Origin: Halolamina litorea
Lineage (GTDB): Archaea; Halobacteriota; Halobacteria; Halobacteriales; Haloferacaceae
Assembly: GCF_026616205.1 (NCBI RefSeq)
Contig: NZ_JANHGR010000003.1
Location: forward strand, 62,001-126,000
Length of the DNA: 64,000 bases
Reading direction: 5' to 3'
The stretch's first letter is position 1; each line of letters begins with the position of its first letter. A model generated the notes under the pieces. The model was not told where the DNA came from and did not search any database. It worked only from the letters and a program-made list of their open reading frames with translations. Positions 50,171 through 58,394 of this stretch are shown here, piece after piece. Made by a program: the position numbers and the translations under genes.

Positions 50171-50308
50171 ATGACTCATAACGAATACGTCGAATGCGAA
50201 GAGTGCTCGTTCGTCCTTCTCGCGTCGCCGGGCACCGAGCCGACGCCGGAGCGACAGGACCAGTGTCCCGACTGTGGGGGGACGGAGTTCAGGTTCCCGG
50301 GGAGCTGA
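50171..50308 (+). CDS. 45-residue zinc-ribbon protein
   Basis: The frame encodes MTHNEYVECEECSFVLLASP, then a second knuckle DQCPDCGGTEFRF. Two CxxC pairs 25 residues apart make a rubredoxin-like zinc ribbon. No clear TATA box precedes ATG 50171; the reading frame is open further upstream, so the start is uncertain. It ends 12 bases from the convergent epimerase gene. Confidence 0.6.
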   Translation: MTHNEYVECEECSFVLLASPGTEPTPERQDQCPDCGGTEFRFPGS

Positions 50309-50320
50309 CCCGGGCGGGGC

Positions 50321-51295
50321 TCAGTGGTGAACGGGGTTGGCCACCAGCAGGTCTTCGAGCCCCGCCTCCAGCGAGACGGCTGCCTCGAAGCCGAGCCGTT
50401 CGCGGGACCGGGTGGGGTCGGCACGACTGTTGCGGATCTCGCCGGGCCGGGGTTCGGTGTGTTCGATCGGCACGTCGGTGCCGGTCAGCTCCCGCACCAT
50501 CGCCGCGAGGTCCTCGATCCGGATGCTGTCGCCGGTCCCGATGTTGAACGCCTCGCCGACGGCGTCGGTCGTCGCCGCCGCGAGGTTCGCCCGGACCACG
50601 TCCTCGACGTGGACGAAGTCCCGCCGCTGTTTGCCGTCGCCGTCGACGACCAGCGGCTGCCCGGCGCGTGCCTTGTCGCGGAACGCGTTGATCACCCCGG
50701 CGTCCTGCCCCGGCCCGTAGACGTTGAAGTAGCGCAGCGCGACGGTTTCGAGGTCGTAGCGGTCGTGATAGAGCCGGACGTAGTGATCGGCCGCGAGCTT
50801 GTCGACGCCGTAGGGGGAGGTCGGGTCAGTCGGTTCGTCCTCGGCGATCGGGACCGTCTCGGGGGCGCCGTAGATGGCGACGCTGGAGGCGAAGACGACG
50901 CGGGCGTCGTTTCGCCGGGCGGCTTCGAGCACGGCGAGGGTGCCGTCGACGTTGCGCTCGTGGCTCTCGATCGGGCGTTCGAGCGACTCGGGGACGCTGA
51001 CCAGCCCGGCCTGGTGGAAGATCGTGTCGACGCCGTCGGCGGCCGGAACCAGCGCGCCGGTCTCGCGCACGTCGCCGTGGACGAACGTGGCTTGCTCGGG
51101 GACGCGCTCGCGGCGGCCGTCCGAGAGGTCGTCGATCACCCGGAGGTCACACGCGTCGGCGAGCGCGCTGGCGAGGTGGCTCCCGACGAAGCCCGCCCCG
51201 CCGGTGACGAGGACGGTCTCGCCGCGGAGCTGTTCGGGTACCTGCACCGAGCCTGCAGCGGGGGGGCGGTCGTCCGTGGGTCGGTCGCGTGCCAT
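50321..51295 (-). CDS. NAD-dependent sugar nucleotide epimerase/dehydratase (GalE-like)
   Basis: The 324-residue SDR enzyme has the glycine motif VLVTGGAGFVGSHLASAL and catalytic SPYGVDKLAADHY (Tyr-x3-Lys). Other motifs are ALRYFNVYGPGQ and FVHVEDVV. The length and sequence fit UDP-glucose/UDP-GlcNAc 4-epimerases of the extended SDR type. It supplies an activated sugar for the glycan made by the locus. It has its own TAACAAAC box 28 bases upstream and lies 62 bases after the flippase gene. Confidence 0.88.
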   Translation of the reverse strand: MARDRPTDDRPPAAGSVQVPEQLRGETVLVTGGAGFVGSHLASALADACDLRVIDDLSDGRRERVPEQATFVHGDVRETGALVPAADGVDTIFHQAGLVSVPESLERPIESHERNVDGTLAVLEAARRNDARVVFASSVAIYGAPETVPIAEDEPTDPTSPYGVDKLAADHYVRLYHDRYDLETVALRYFNVYGPGQDAGVINAFRDKARAGQPLVVDGDGKQRRDFVHVEDVVRANLAAATTDAVGEAFNIGTGDSIRIEDLAAMVRELTGTDVPIEHTEPRPGEIRNSRADPTRSRERLGFEAAVSLEAGLEDLLVANPVHH

Positions 51296-51318
51296 ACCCC
51301 GGCCTCTCCACTCTCGGG

Positions 51319-51326
51319 GTTTGTTA
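51319..51326 (-). promoter_or_regulatory. TAACAA-type box of the epimerase gene
   Basis: TAACAAAC on the minus strand, in CCATAACAAACCCCG, is centred about 28 bases from ATG 51295. Confidence 0.55.
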
Positions 51327-51357
51327 TGGGGCGTGTACCGGGTCTGTGGCGGCCCAC

Positions 51358-52827
51358 TCAGGTGAGGAGTTTGGCCACCCGGCGGATGTTGAGCACGCCG
51401 CCGAGCACGGAGAGCGTCGCCCACATCGCCGCGCCGAGGAACACGACGGCGAGCAGCGAGGGGAGGTCCGAGACGTAGGGGAGCGCCCCCCAGACCACCG
51501 CGGCCATCCCGGTCGTGATGATGGCGGTGACGACCAGCCGGCGCGCCACCGCGTGCACGTCGACGGGGAGCTCTTGGGTGATGAAGTAGACGTTCGACCC
51601 CGTATAGATCGTGTAGGTGATGACGGTGGCGACGGCGGCGCCGACGACGCCCATCGCCGGGATCAACACGAGGTTCAGCCCGAAGTTGCTCACCGCCATC
51701 GCGGACTTGATGATCGCCCGCGACCGCGCCCGGCCGAGGTAGTCGAGGCCGTCGCTGGTGACCTTGTTGACAGCGTTGACGAGCATGAAGCCGCTGAACA
51801 CCTGCAGTGTCGTGACGGCGCCGAGGTAGTCGGGGCCGAACACGTACCGAACCATCGGCTGAGCGACGAGGATCAGGCCGACGACGGCTGGGACGTACGC
51901 CAGCAGGACGTACTGGAGCGAGCGCTCGTAGAGGGTCGCCGCACGCTGGGTCTCGTCCTTCGATGACTGCTCGCCCAGCGCCGGCGAGATGGTGTAGCCG
52001 AACGACGACGCCGGCGCGGCGACGAAGTCCGAGACCTGCTTGGCGACGGTGTAGTAGCCGACTGCGGTCATGTCGATCAGGACGCCGACCAGCAGCGTGT
52101 CGACTTTCTTGTCGAGTACGTTCGCCCCCCGGGTCGCCGTCAGCGGGACGCTGTACTCGAGGAGGCGACGGGTGAGCCGGTCGCTCGGCGCGTCGTCGGC
52201 GTCGTAGGAGCGGTAGAAGCGGGTGTAGACGACGTACGCGCCCATCGCTGAGGCCAGCGCGAACGCGAGCACGTAGCCCGCGACGGCCCCGACGACGCCG
52301 AAGCCGAGTGTCACCATCAGCACCACCAGCGGCAGGCGGGCGACGCTCGAGACGGTCGTGACCAGCGCGCTCCAGTCCACCCGGTTCAGCCCCTGGAACA
52401 CCGTCGCGAAGTAGCTCTGGTACGCCCGGCCGGCGACGTAGAGGCTGCCCACAGCCAGCAGGCCGCCGACGGCCGGCGAGCCGGTGAGTCGGAGCACGGT
52501 CGGCCCCAGTACCACCGTCCCGAGGACGACGGCGGCGATCATGATCGTCAGGTAGAACGCCGACTGCCGCAGGACGTGGGGGACCTGTCCCGGGTCGGTC
52601 TCGGTGAACTCCGTGACGTACCGCGCGGTGGACTTGGGTAGGCCGAGCGTGGCGAGGATCGTCACCACCCCCAGCGCCGAGAGCGCGAAGTTGAGTCGAC
52701 CGTACTCCGCCGGCGAGAACAGCACCCGGGTCAGCACCAGCACGAGCAGCCCGCTCGAGACGAGGTTCAGCATCGTGGCCGCGAAGCTGGCTTTGACCCC
52801 CCGGGCCAAGCGGTCGACGAGCGCCAT
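51358..52827 (-). CDS. Polysaccharide flippase (Wzx/MOP superfamily)
   Basis: The protein has 489 residues and about 14 membrane helices. The N-terminus GVKASFAATMLNLVSSGLLV, then LVLTRVLFSPAEYGRLNFAL, is typical of PST/Wzx flippases; GRARSRAIIKSAMAVSNFGL lies in the second half. It should move a lipid-linked oligosaccharide across the membrane. Its ATG abuts the stop of the preceding multi-helix gene (TAGATG), so both come from one message. Confidence 0.88.
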   Translation of the reverse strand: MALVDRLARGVKASFAATMLNLVSSGLLVLVLTRVLFSPAEYGRLNFALSALGVVTILATLGLPKSTARYVTEFTETDPGQVPHVLRQSAFYLTIMIAAVVLGTVVLGPTVLRLTGSPAVGGLLAVGSLYVAGRAYQSYFATVFQGLNRVDWSALVTTVSSVARLPLVVLMVTLGFGVVGAVAGYVLAFALASAMGAYVVYTRFYRSYDADDAPSDRLTRRLLEYSVPLTATRGANVLDKKVDTLLVGVLIDMTAVGYYTVAKQVSDFVAAPASSFGYTISPALGEQSSKDETQRAATLYERSLQYVLLAYVPAVVGLILVAQPMVRYVFGPDYLGAVTTLQVFSGFMLVNAVNKVTSDGLDYLGRARSRAIIKSAMAVSNFGLNLVLIPAMGVVGAAVATVITYTIYTGSNVYFITQELPVDVHAVARRLVVTAIITTGMAAVVWGALPYVSDLPSLLAVVFLGAAMWATLSVLGGVLNIRRVAKLLT

Positions 52828-54657
52828 CTAGGACTCCTCACCCCCCTCGACGCGGTAGAGGCGGAACCCGTCGTTCGCCCTGATCCGGTCGACCCCCGGG
52901 GTCGTCTTCAGCGCCCTGAACCCACGTCTCGGGTAGCGGAACCCCTCGTACAGCCCGGTCTCCTGTTCGTACGTCGCTTCGGTGATCGTCAGGTATCGCG
53001 GCCCGTCGAAGGCGTCCGAGTAGTTCGCGGCGGCGAAGACGGCGGGGCGTATCCCCCGTTCGTAGCCCGGGAACGCGAGGACGTCGCGGGCGTACTGGGT
53101 GCCGTAGTGGTAGTCGACGTAGCGTCGCGGCCCGCCCCTGAGGCCGGTGAAGGGGACGTCGGGATCGCGCGCCTCGAACGCCGCACCGTAGCCGTCGACC
53201 TGTTGGGCCGAGACGTGCCCGGAGGGTTGGTAGACGTACGGCGAGGAATGGACCACCGCCAGCCCGGCGGGCGCGATGACCAACACGATCACGAGGGCGA
53301 GTGCCGCTCCGGACCGACTCCAGCCCGAACTCGTCAGCCGTCCCCGGAGGCCGGCCACCCCGGCGGCGCCGGCGACGGCGATCGGGACCATCAGGAACCC
53401 CTGATAGCGGAAGTACATGTCGCCGTAGCTGGCCGCGAGCATAACGAAGAACAGCCCGACGACGGGGACGAGCCCGGCCGTCAGCAGGAGGGCGAGCGGC
53501 GAGCGCCGGTGGTGCCAGAGCCCGGCGAGCAGCGCGACGGCGGCGAACACCGAGAGCAGCGTCGCGCCGCCGAAGAGCTTGAGGTACACCTCGAGGAGGC
53601 TCCCGCCGACGGTGGTCAGTGAGGTCGATTTCGCGCCGACGACCGCCGCGCCGGTCTCCCCGCTGGTGAGCAGGCGCGTGAGAATGCCCTCGGCGGCGCC
53701 CTGGACGCGGCTGAACCGGGGGGTCCAGATCAGGAACGCACCGAGCAGCGCCGCCGTCGGCGGGAGCAGCGACGGCACGCTGACGATCGGGTGGTCCGAC
53801 CGGTAGCGACGGATACCCCACTGGAGCCCCAGCGCACCACAGAGGAACGCGGCGGCGTTGAGCGCCTGCTGAGGGTGGACGAACACGAACGCCGGCCCCG
53901 TCAGCAGGAGCATCGAGCCAGTCGCTGCCGTCATCGACCGGGTCGTCGCCACCGACGCCCGACTGTCGAGTCCGGTCGCCGCGTACGCGAACACGAGGTA
54001 GAGGACGAACGCGAACAGCAGGATCGCCTGACTGGCCGGGTGGGCCGTCGCGTGGACGGCGATGTTGTTCACCGGGACGAACGCCGCCGCCGCCAACAGC
54101 CCGATGGCGCCGGCTCGGGGAGCGCCGGTGAGGAGGCGAACCGACGCCGGGACGAACAGCAGGAACGTCAGCGGGAACGCGACGAGGACGACGTACAGGT
54201 TCGCCTGCATCGTGGCCACATCGGCGACCCGCGCGACGATCACCGTCGCCGTGTGGACGCCGGGGTAGAGCAGCTCCGTCGGGGCGAGCGAACCGGCGGC
54301 GATCTCGCGAGCCCAGCCGGCGTGGCTGAGTGAGTCGCCCGGGCCGTAGAAGGTGTAGCCACGGAGGATCGGCATCGAGAGGACCGACAGCGCGACGGCA
54401 CCGATGAGCACGAGGGCGGCACGATGAGTGTACCAGCCGGCCGCGTTGGGGTAGTCGCCGTCGTCGAGGAGCGCGACGGTCGTACCGGCGAGGAAGGCGG
54501 CAGCGAGGCCGAGCCAGACGACCGTCGGCGTCGCCCCGTACAGCGATAGCTCGTAGCCCGTCGCCGGGTTCTGCCTGGCGACGGCGACCGCGATAGTCAG
54601 CCCGACGTAGCCAACCACCAGCGAGACCTTTGGGTAGCGGGAAGGGGTTCGTGACAT
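52828..54657 (-). CDS. Large polytopic membrane protein of the glycan locus
   Basis: The protein has 609 residues: about 12-13 helices, then a soluble C-terminal domain of about 130 residues (from about 475) on the outer face. The first outer loop reads YGPGDSLSHAGWAREIAAGS, with acidic and polar residues, like GT-C glycosyltransferases or polymerases. I recognise no named family; it could be an oligosaccharide polymerase (Wzy role) or a GT-C transferase, given the flippase coupled behind it. The start at 54657 follows a TAACAATC box and a 16-base palindrome. Confidence 0.7.
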   Translation of the reverse strand: MSRTPSRYPKVSLVVGYVGLTIAVAVARQNPATGYELSLYGATPTVVWLGLAAAFLAGTTVALLDDGDYPNAAGWYTHRAALVLIGAVALSVLSMPILRGYTFYGPGDSLSHAGWAREIAAGSLAPTELLYPGVHTATVIVARVADVATMQANLYVVLVAFPLTFLLFVPASVRLLTGAPRAGAIGLLAAAAFVPVNNIAVHATAHPASQAILLFAFVLYLVFAYAATGLDSRASVATTRSMTAATGSMLLLTGPAFVFVHPQQALNAAAFLCGALGLQWGIRRYRSDHPIVSVPSLLPPTAALLGAFLIWTPRFSRVQGAAEGILTRLLTSGETGAAVVGAKSTSLTTVGGSLLEVYLKLFGGATLLSVFAAVALLAGLWHHRRSPLALLLTAGLVPVVGLFFVMLAASYGDMYFRYQGFLMVPIAVAGAAGVAGLRGRLTSSGWSRSGAALALVIVLVIAPAGLAVVHSSPYVYQPSGHVSAQQVDGYGAAFEARDPDVPFTGLRGGPRRYVDYHYGTQYARDVLAFPGYERGIRPAVFAAANYSDAFDGPRYLTITEATYEQETGLYEGFRYPRRGFRALKTTPGVDRIRANDGFRLYRVEGGEES

Positions 54658-54692
54658 GGGTCGGCGTTTGGTTCCGGTCGGCCCGATCGGGG

Positions 54693-54700
54693 GATTGTTA
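54693..54700 (-). promoter_or_regulatory. TAACAA-type box of the polytopic protein gene
   Basis: TAACAATC on the minus strand is centred 40 bases from ATG 54657, allowing a leader of about 13-17 bases. Confidence 0.45.
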
Positions 54701-54702
54701 TA

Positions 54703-54718
54703 CGCCGAGTACTCGGCG
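54703..54718. promoter_or_regulatory. 16-base palindrome beside the TAACAA box
   Basis: CGCCGAGTACTCGGCG is a perfect palindrome lying immediately upstream of the box in the direction of transcription, where an activator or repressor would touch TFB. Confidence 0.5.
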
Positions 54719-54825
54719 ATGCCGACGACGGCGGCTATCGGCGTGGCCGGCGACTGCCGGCCCGAAAAGGAGGTACCTACTCGTCGCGGTTCCGGGAGCG
54801 TCTCGGGAGCGTTCGGCGCCCGTCG

Positions 54826-55113
54826 CTACGCCTGATGCCGGTCGGGCCCGAGCGTGATCGAGCGCAGTATCAGCACCATGCCCGCCGAGACGAGCACCGC
54901 TTGCACGAGCGCCGCCGAGAACAGCGACGTTCCGAGGACGTCGAGGATCAGCCCCTCACAGATGGCGCCGACCCCGATGAAGACGAACCCGACCGAGACG
55001 TAGATCATCGGCGCCTGCTCGCTGCGCCGGTAGGCGTAGAACGCGAGGTACGCGACCGAGAGACTGAGCAGCAGCGCGATCAGCTTGACGGCAACGATCG
55101 GGATGCTGGTCAT
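54826..55113 (-). CDS. Small three-helix membrane protein, second copy of the wHTH partner
   Basis: The protein has 95 residues and three membrane helices (about 5-27, 37-57, 64-86). SVAYLAFYAYRRSEQAPMIY matches the loop after helix 1 in the copy at 8531-8809. Its start overlaps the regulator stop by four bases, exactly as in the first copy. Function unknown. Confidence 0.7.
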   Translation of the reverse strand: MTSIPIVAVKLIALLLSLSVAYLAFYAYRRSEQAPMIYVSVGFVFIGVGAICEGLILDVLGTSLFSAALVQAVLVSAGMVLILRSITLGPDRHQA

Positions 55114-55469
55114 ACGTTCTCTCTGAACTCCTCCCAGAGCGACGTGAAGTTATCGGCGAGTTCGTCGCGGGTCTCGACGGAGAGTTCGAGTTCGCCGTCG
55201 TCGACCCTGACGTGGAACGCCTCGATCGTCGTCTCGAACAGCCGTTTGTGTTCGCCGCCGGAGCCGACCGTCGAGTGGACGGCGATGAGCCCGCGCTCCT
55301 CCAGCGTGGAGATTCGTCGGTAGACCGTCGCGAGCGACGCGTCACAGATCCGGCTCAGGCTCTTGGCCGTGCGTGGTTCCTCGTCGGCCGCGAGGATGAT
55401 CTGCCGGGAGTACTCGTCCGCGAACACTCGCAGGAGGGCTTCGGAGTCCCCGGCTTCGCCCGTCGTCAT
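55110..55469 (-). CDS. Winged-helix regulator, second copy of the wHTH/membrane pair
   Basis: The protein has 119 residues. The HTH is seen in AKSLSRICDASLATVYRRIS, followed by TLEERGLIAVHSTVGSGGEH and the wing. The end, NFTSLWEEFRENV, parallels LAELWSDMGEEL of the protein at 8154-8534. It sits inside the glycan/redox region, next to a divergent thiol-related membrane protein gene. Confidence 0.78.
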   Translation of the reverse strand: MTTGEAGDSEALLRVFADEYSRQIILAADEEPRTAKSLSRICDASLATVYRRISTLEERGLIAVHSTVGSGGEHKRLFETTIEAFHVRVDDGELELSVETRDELADNFTSLWEEFRENV

Positions 55470-55618
55470 GGCTCCGAGTAGCGCGGACGGGCCGAAAGAA
55501 GCGACGGTTCGGCCGCGCGCCACCGCGGGCGTCGACAGCCGACGGGGGCGAGGCTTTTGAACGAGCGAGCAAACGGGCGGGCGACTTTATGCGTCGGACA
55601 CCGAAGCCCACGGTACAG

Positions 55619-56068
55619 ATGCGACCACCGTCACGGCGTCACCTCGAAGCGGCGGGCGTCACCGTCGGGGCGTTCGCCCTCTTCGGCGTCGTCACCGGCT
55701 TGCTCCCGAACGGACTCTACGTCAGGATGGTCCCGCGAACGCCGCTGGATTACCTCTTTCTCGTGCTCACCGCCGGGTTCCTCGGGCTGTACACCTTGCA
55801 GCGCACGGGCGAACGCCACGACGGGAAGACCGCGACGGCAAGCGCCGCGCTCGGCTTCCTGGCGTTCGGCTGCCCGATCTGTAACGCTGTCCTGCTGGCC
55901 CTGTTCAGCAGCTCCGCGCTGATGACGTACTTCGACCCGCTCAGGCCGCTGTTGGGCGTGGTGAGCGTGGTGCTGTTCGCCGGGCTGCTCTACGTTCGGT
56001 CACAGCGGCCCTGTGAGGACTGCGAGACGTCGAGGAACGACGAACGGGCCGAGGGGGTCGGTCGATGA
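55619..56068 (+). CDS. Four-helix membrane protein with Cys-Pro-x-x-Cys motif
   Basis: The protein has 149 residues with four helices. Helix 3 starts FLAFGCPICNAVLLALFSSS, with a CPIC motif, and the C-terminus has CEDCETS. The Cys pairs resemble membrane thiol or metal-transfer sites. A CTTTATG box at 55585-55591 lies about 30 bases before ATG 55619. It overlaps the next small Cys protein (ATGA) and precedes SCO1, TlpA and CcdA, so a role in copper or thiol handling for respiratory enzymes is likely. Confidence 0.68.
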   Translation: MRPPSRRHLEAAGVTVGAFALFGVVTGLLPNGLYVRMVPRTPLDYLFLVLTAGFLGLYTLQRTGERHDGKTATASAALGFLAFGCPICNAVLLALFSSSALMTYFDPLRPLLGVVSVVLFAGLLYVRSQRPCEDCETSRNDERAEGVGR

Positions 56069-56316
56069 GCGACGACGCTGAGTCAGGGGAACCGAAGTCG
56101 GGTCGGAGCGCGTTGCTGTGGGTCGGCGGCGCGGTGAGCCTCTGCTGTCTCTTCGCGACGCCGGCGGCGACCGGCGCCGTCGGGGCGACCGCGGCGGGCG
56201 GAGCGACGGCGGCACTCGGCGGCAGCGTCGTCAGGATCGTCGTCTCGGCCGTGGCCGTCGGCGCGCTCGGGGTGGCGCTCCGGATGCGGACCGGGTCGGA
56301 GTGCTGTGACGAATAG
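56065..56316 (+). CDS. Small two-helix membrane protein with CC motifs
   Basis: The protein has 83 residues and two helices. The first contains GAVSLCCLFATPAATGAVGA (a CC then Pro, as in MerT-like metal carriers); the protein ends with ECCDE. It overlaps the previous gene by four bases. The paired Cys at both ends suggest metal relay. I cannot name a family with confidence. Confidence 0.6.
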   Translation: MSDDAESGEPKSGRSALLWVGGAVSLCCLFATPAATGAVGATAAGGATAALGGSVVRIVVSAVAVGALGVALRMRTGSECCDE

Positions 56317-56427
56317 GGCGCGTGGGGCTGGAACCCCCCTCGACGGTTCCTTCCTCCAGCCGCCAGCTTGTTTTCGAGGTCGGAGAATCACCGGTCCCCA
56401 CTTGTACGCGTCCCCGCTACGGTCACT

Positions 56428-57120
56428 ATGGACCGCCGCAGCTACCTCCAGTCGATAGCCGCGACCGGGGCCGTCTCGGGGCTGACCGCCACCGCCGGCT
56501 GTCTCGGGATCGGTGACGCCGGCGCCGAGGGGACGGTACTCGATCCGCCGGAACAGGACCTGAGTGCGGCAGCACACCCGAGCTACGGCGACGAGATGCC
56601 GGCGTTGACGGTTCCGGACCCGATCACCGGCGAGTCCGTGTCGACCGCGTCCTTTGAGGGTGAGCGGACGTACCTATGGACCTCGTTCTACACGAACTGT
56701 CCGGACGGCGTCTGTCCGGCCCTGACGCTCCGGCTCCGGCGCGCCCAGGAGGTCGCCGCGGTGAACGGCTACGGCGACGACGCCGCCTTCCTCGCGCTCA
56801 CGTTCGACCCCGAACGCGACACGGAGCCGGTCCTCCGGGAGTACGCCGACCAGCAGGGCGTCGACTTGGACGCAGGCAACTGGCACTTCCTCCGGCCCGA
56901 GAGTTACGAGTCGGGCAAGGAACTGCTCGACGAGGAGTTCGGGCTGGTGATCGAGAAGGTCCCGGCCGACGACTACGAGAACCTCGAGTACCAATTCCCC
57001 CACTACGGGCTGATCCTCCTCGTCAACGACCGCGGGATCGTCGAACGGGCGTACCCGAACGGGCCGACCGTGGATATCGAGACCGTCGAAAACGACTTCG
57101 AGGCGGTGGTTACGGCGTGA
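56428..57120 (+). CDS. SCO1/SenC family copper chaperone lipoprotein
   Basis: The protein has 230 residues. The signal SYLQSIAATGAVSGLTATAG, then CLG, is a lipobox. The thioredoxin-like fold carries the SCO copper site: Cys91 and Cys96 in YTNCPDGVCPAL and His192 in FPHYGLIL. The spacing is CPDGVC (four residues between Cys), where SCO proteins usually have three, as in CPDVC. SCO delivers copper to the CuA centre of terminal oxidases. The following thioredoxin-like gene overlaps its stop (GTGA), consistent with a redox relay. Confidence 0.85.
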   Translation: MDRRSYLQSIAATGAVSGLTATAGCLGIGDAGAEGTVLDPPEQDLSAAAHPSYGDEMPALTVPDPITGESVSTASFEGERTYLWTSFYTNCPDGVCPALTLRLRRAQEVAAVNGYGDDAAFLALTFDPERDTEPVLREYADQQGVDLDAGNWHFLRPESYESGKELLDEEFGLVIEKVPADDYENLEYQFPHYGLILLVNDRGIVERAYPNGPTVDIETVENDFEAVVTA

Positions 57121-57653
57121 ACCGTCGACAGCTACTGGCCGGGGTCGCGAGTGCCGGCGCGATCGGGGCGGGCGCACTCGTCGCGACCGGGGGTATTCCC
57201 AGCGGAACCAGCGACGGACAGACACCGGTCGAACCGACGACGCTCGACACCATCGACGCCCCGGGGAGCCGTGACGGCGAGGTGACGCTCCCAGCGGCGG
57301 GCCAGCCCACGTTCGTCGACTTCTTCGGGACGTGGTGTGACCCCTGTGTCGAGCAGATGCCGGCGCTCGCCGAGGTCGAAGATCGGGTCGGCGACGACGT
57401 GCAGTTCGTTTCGGTAACGACCGAGGACGTGGGCGGGTCGGTGAGTACGGAGTCGGTCGTCGAGTGGTGGCGCGAGAACGACGGCGACTGGCTCGTCGCC
57501 GCCGACGTGACCGCCGAACTCGCGGCGAAGCTCAACGTGGGCGGCTACCCGACTGCGGTCGCACTCGACGCCGACGGGCGGATCCGGTGGTCCGAATCGG
57601 GCATCCACAGCGCCGACGAGCTCATCGCCGGGATCGAAACGGCCAGGGACTGA
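57117..57653 (+). CDS. TlpA-type thioredoxin-like protein
   Basis: The protein has 178 residues. An N-terminal signal/anchor with twin Arg (NRRQLLAGVASAGAIGAGAL) precedes a thioredoxin fold with active site GTWCDPCVEQMPAL (Cys74, Cys77) and cis-Pro in VGGYPTAVAL. It acts outside the membrane as a disulfide reductase for cytochrome or copper-site assembly. It is co-translated with SCO1 before it and CcdA after it (one-base overlap at TGATG). Confidence 0.86.
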   Translation: MNRRQLLAGVASAGAIGAGALVATGGIPSGTSDGQTPVEPTTLDTIDAPGSRDGEVTLPAAGQPTFVDFFGTWCDPCVEQMPALAEVEDRVGDDVQFVSVTTEDVGGSVSTESVVEWWRENDGDWLVAADVTAELAAKLNVGGYPTAVALDADGRIRWSESGIHSADELIAGIETARD

Positions 57654-58318
57654 TGGCGGGGGAACTGCTCGCGACCAACGTCCCGTTCGCGCTCGCGGCG
57701 GGCGTCGCGACGTTCTTCTCCCCCTGTGCGTATCCGCTCCTGCCGGGCTACGTCGGCTTCTACGTGAACTCCGTCGACGCCGAGAACGCCTCGGTCGCCG
57801 GTGCCGGCGTCAGGGGCGTCGCGGCCGCGATCGGCGTGCTGACGACGTTCGCGCTGCTCGGCGGCGCAACCGCGTGGGTCGGCCAGGAGACGCTCTCGGG
57901 GATCACCGTCTTCGAAACGCTCGTCGGCGGGCTGCTCGTCGTCTTCGGGGTGCTCGTGGCGCTGGGTCGCGCCCCCTCACTGTCGCTGTCGCTGCCGAAA
58001 CGCCGGACGGGGGTTCTGGGGTTCGGCCTGTTCGGCGCGGGCTACGCGCTGGCCGGCGCCGGCTGTGTCGCCCCGGTGTTCCTCGCGGTGGTCGCTCGTT
58101 CGATCACGCTGCCGACGGAGGCGGCGGGTGTCGTATTGGGCGTCTACGCCGGGACTGTCGCCGTGCTGATGACCGCCACGACGGTCGCGACCGGCGTCGG
58201 GGTCGTCAGTAACGCGAACCGAGTGATGACCCACGCGACGCTCCTGAAGCGGCTCGCCGGGGTGGCGATGGCGATAGCCGGGGTCGGGCAGCTGTACCTC
58301 TCGCTGGTCGTCTACTGA
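57653..58318 (+). CDS. ccdA: CcdA-type thiol-disulfide transporter
   Basis: The protein has 221 residues and six membrane helices. The two conserved Cys are Cys25 in FFSPCAYPLLPGY and Cys138 in AGAGCVAPVF, in the DsbD/CcdA pattern. It passes electrons from cytoplasmic thioredoxin to the outer TlpA partner encoded just before. The gene is last in the SCO-TlpA-CcdA operon and convergent with the GT4 gene. Confidence 0.9.
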   Translation: MAGELLATNVPFALAAGVATFFSPCAYPLLPGYVGFYVNSVDAENASVAGAGVRGVAAAIGVLTTFALLGGATAWVGQETLSGITVFETLVGGLLVVFGVLVALGRAPSLSLSLPKRRTGVLGFGLFGAGYALAGAGCVAPVFLAVVARSITLPTEAAGVVLGVYAGTVAVLMTATTVATGVGVVSNANRVMTHATLLKRLAGVAMAIAGVGQLYLSLVVY

Positions 58319-58394
58319 ACCGCCGGGACCGAGGAGGTCGGTACGCCGACAGCGCCGGCGTGGACTGGGGAGCGCCGACGGCGAGTCCCCCGGG

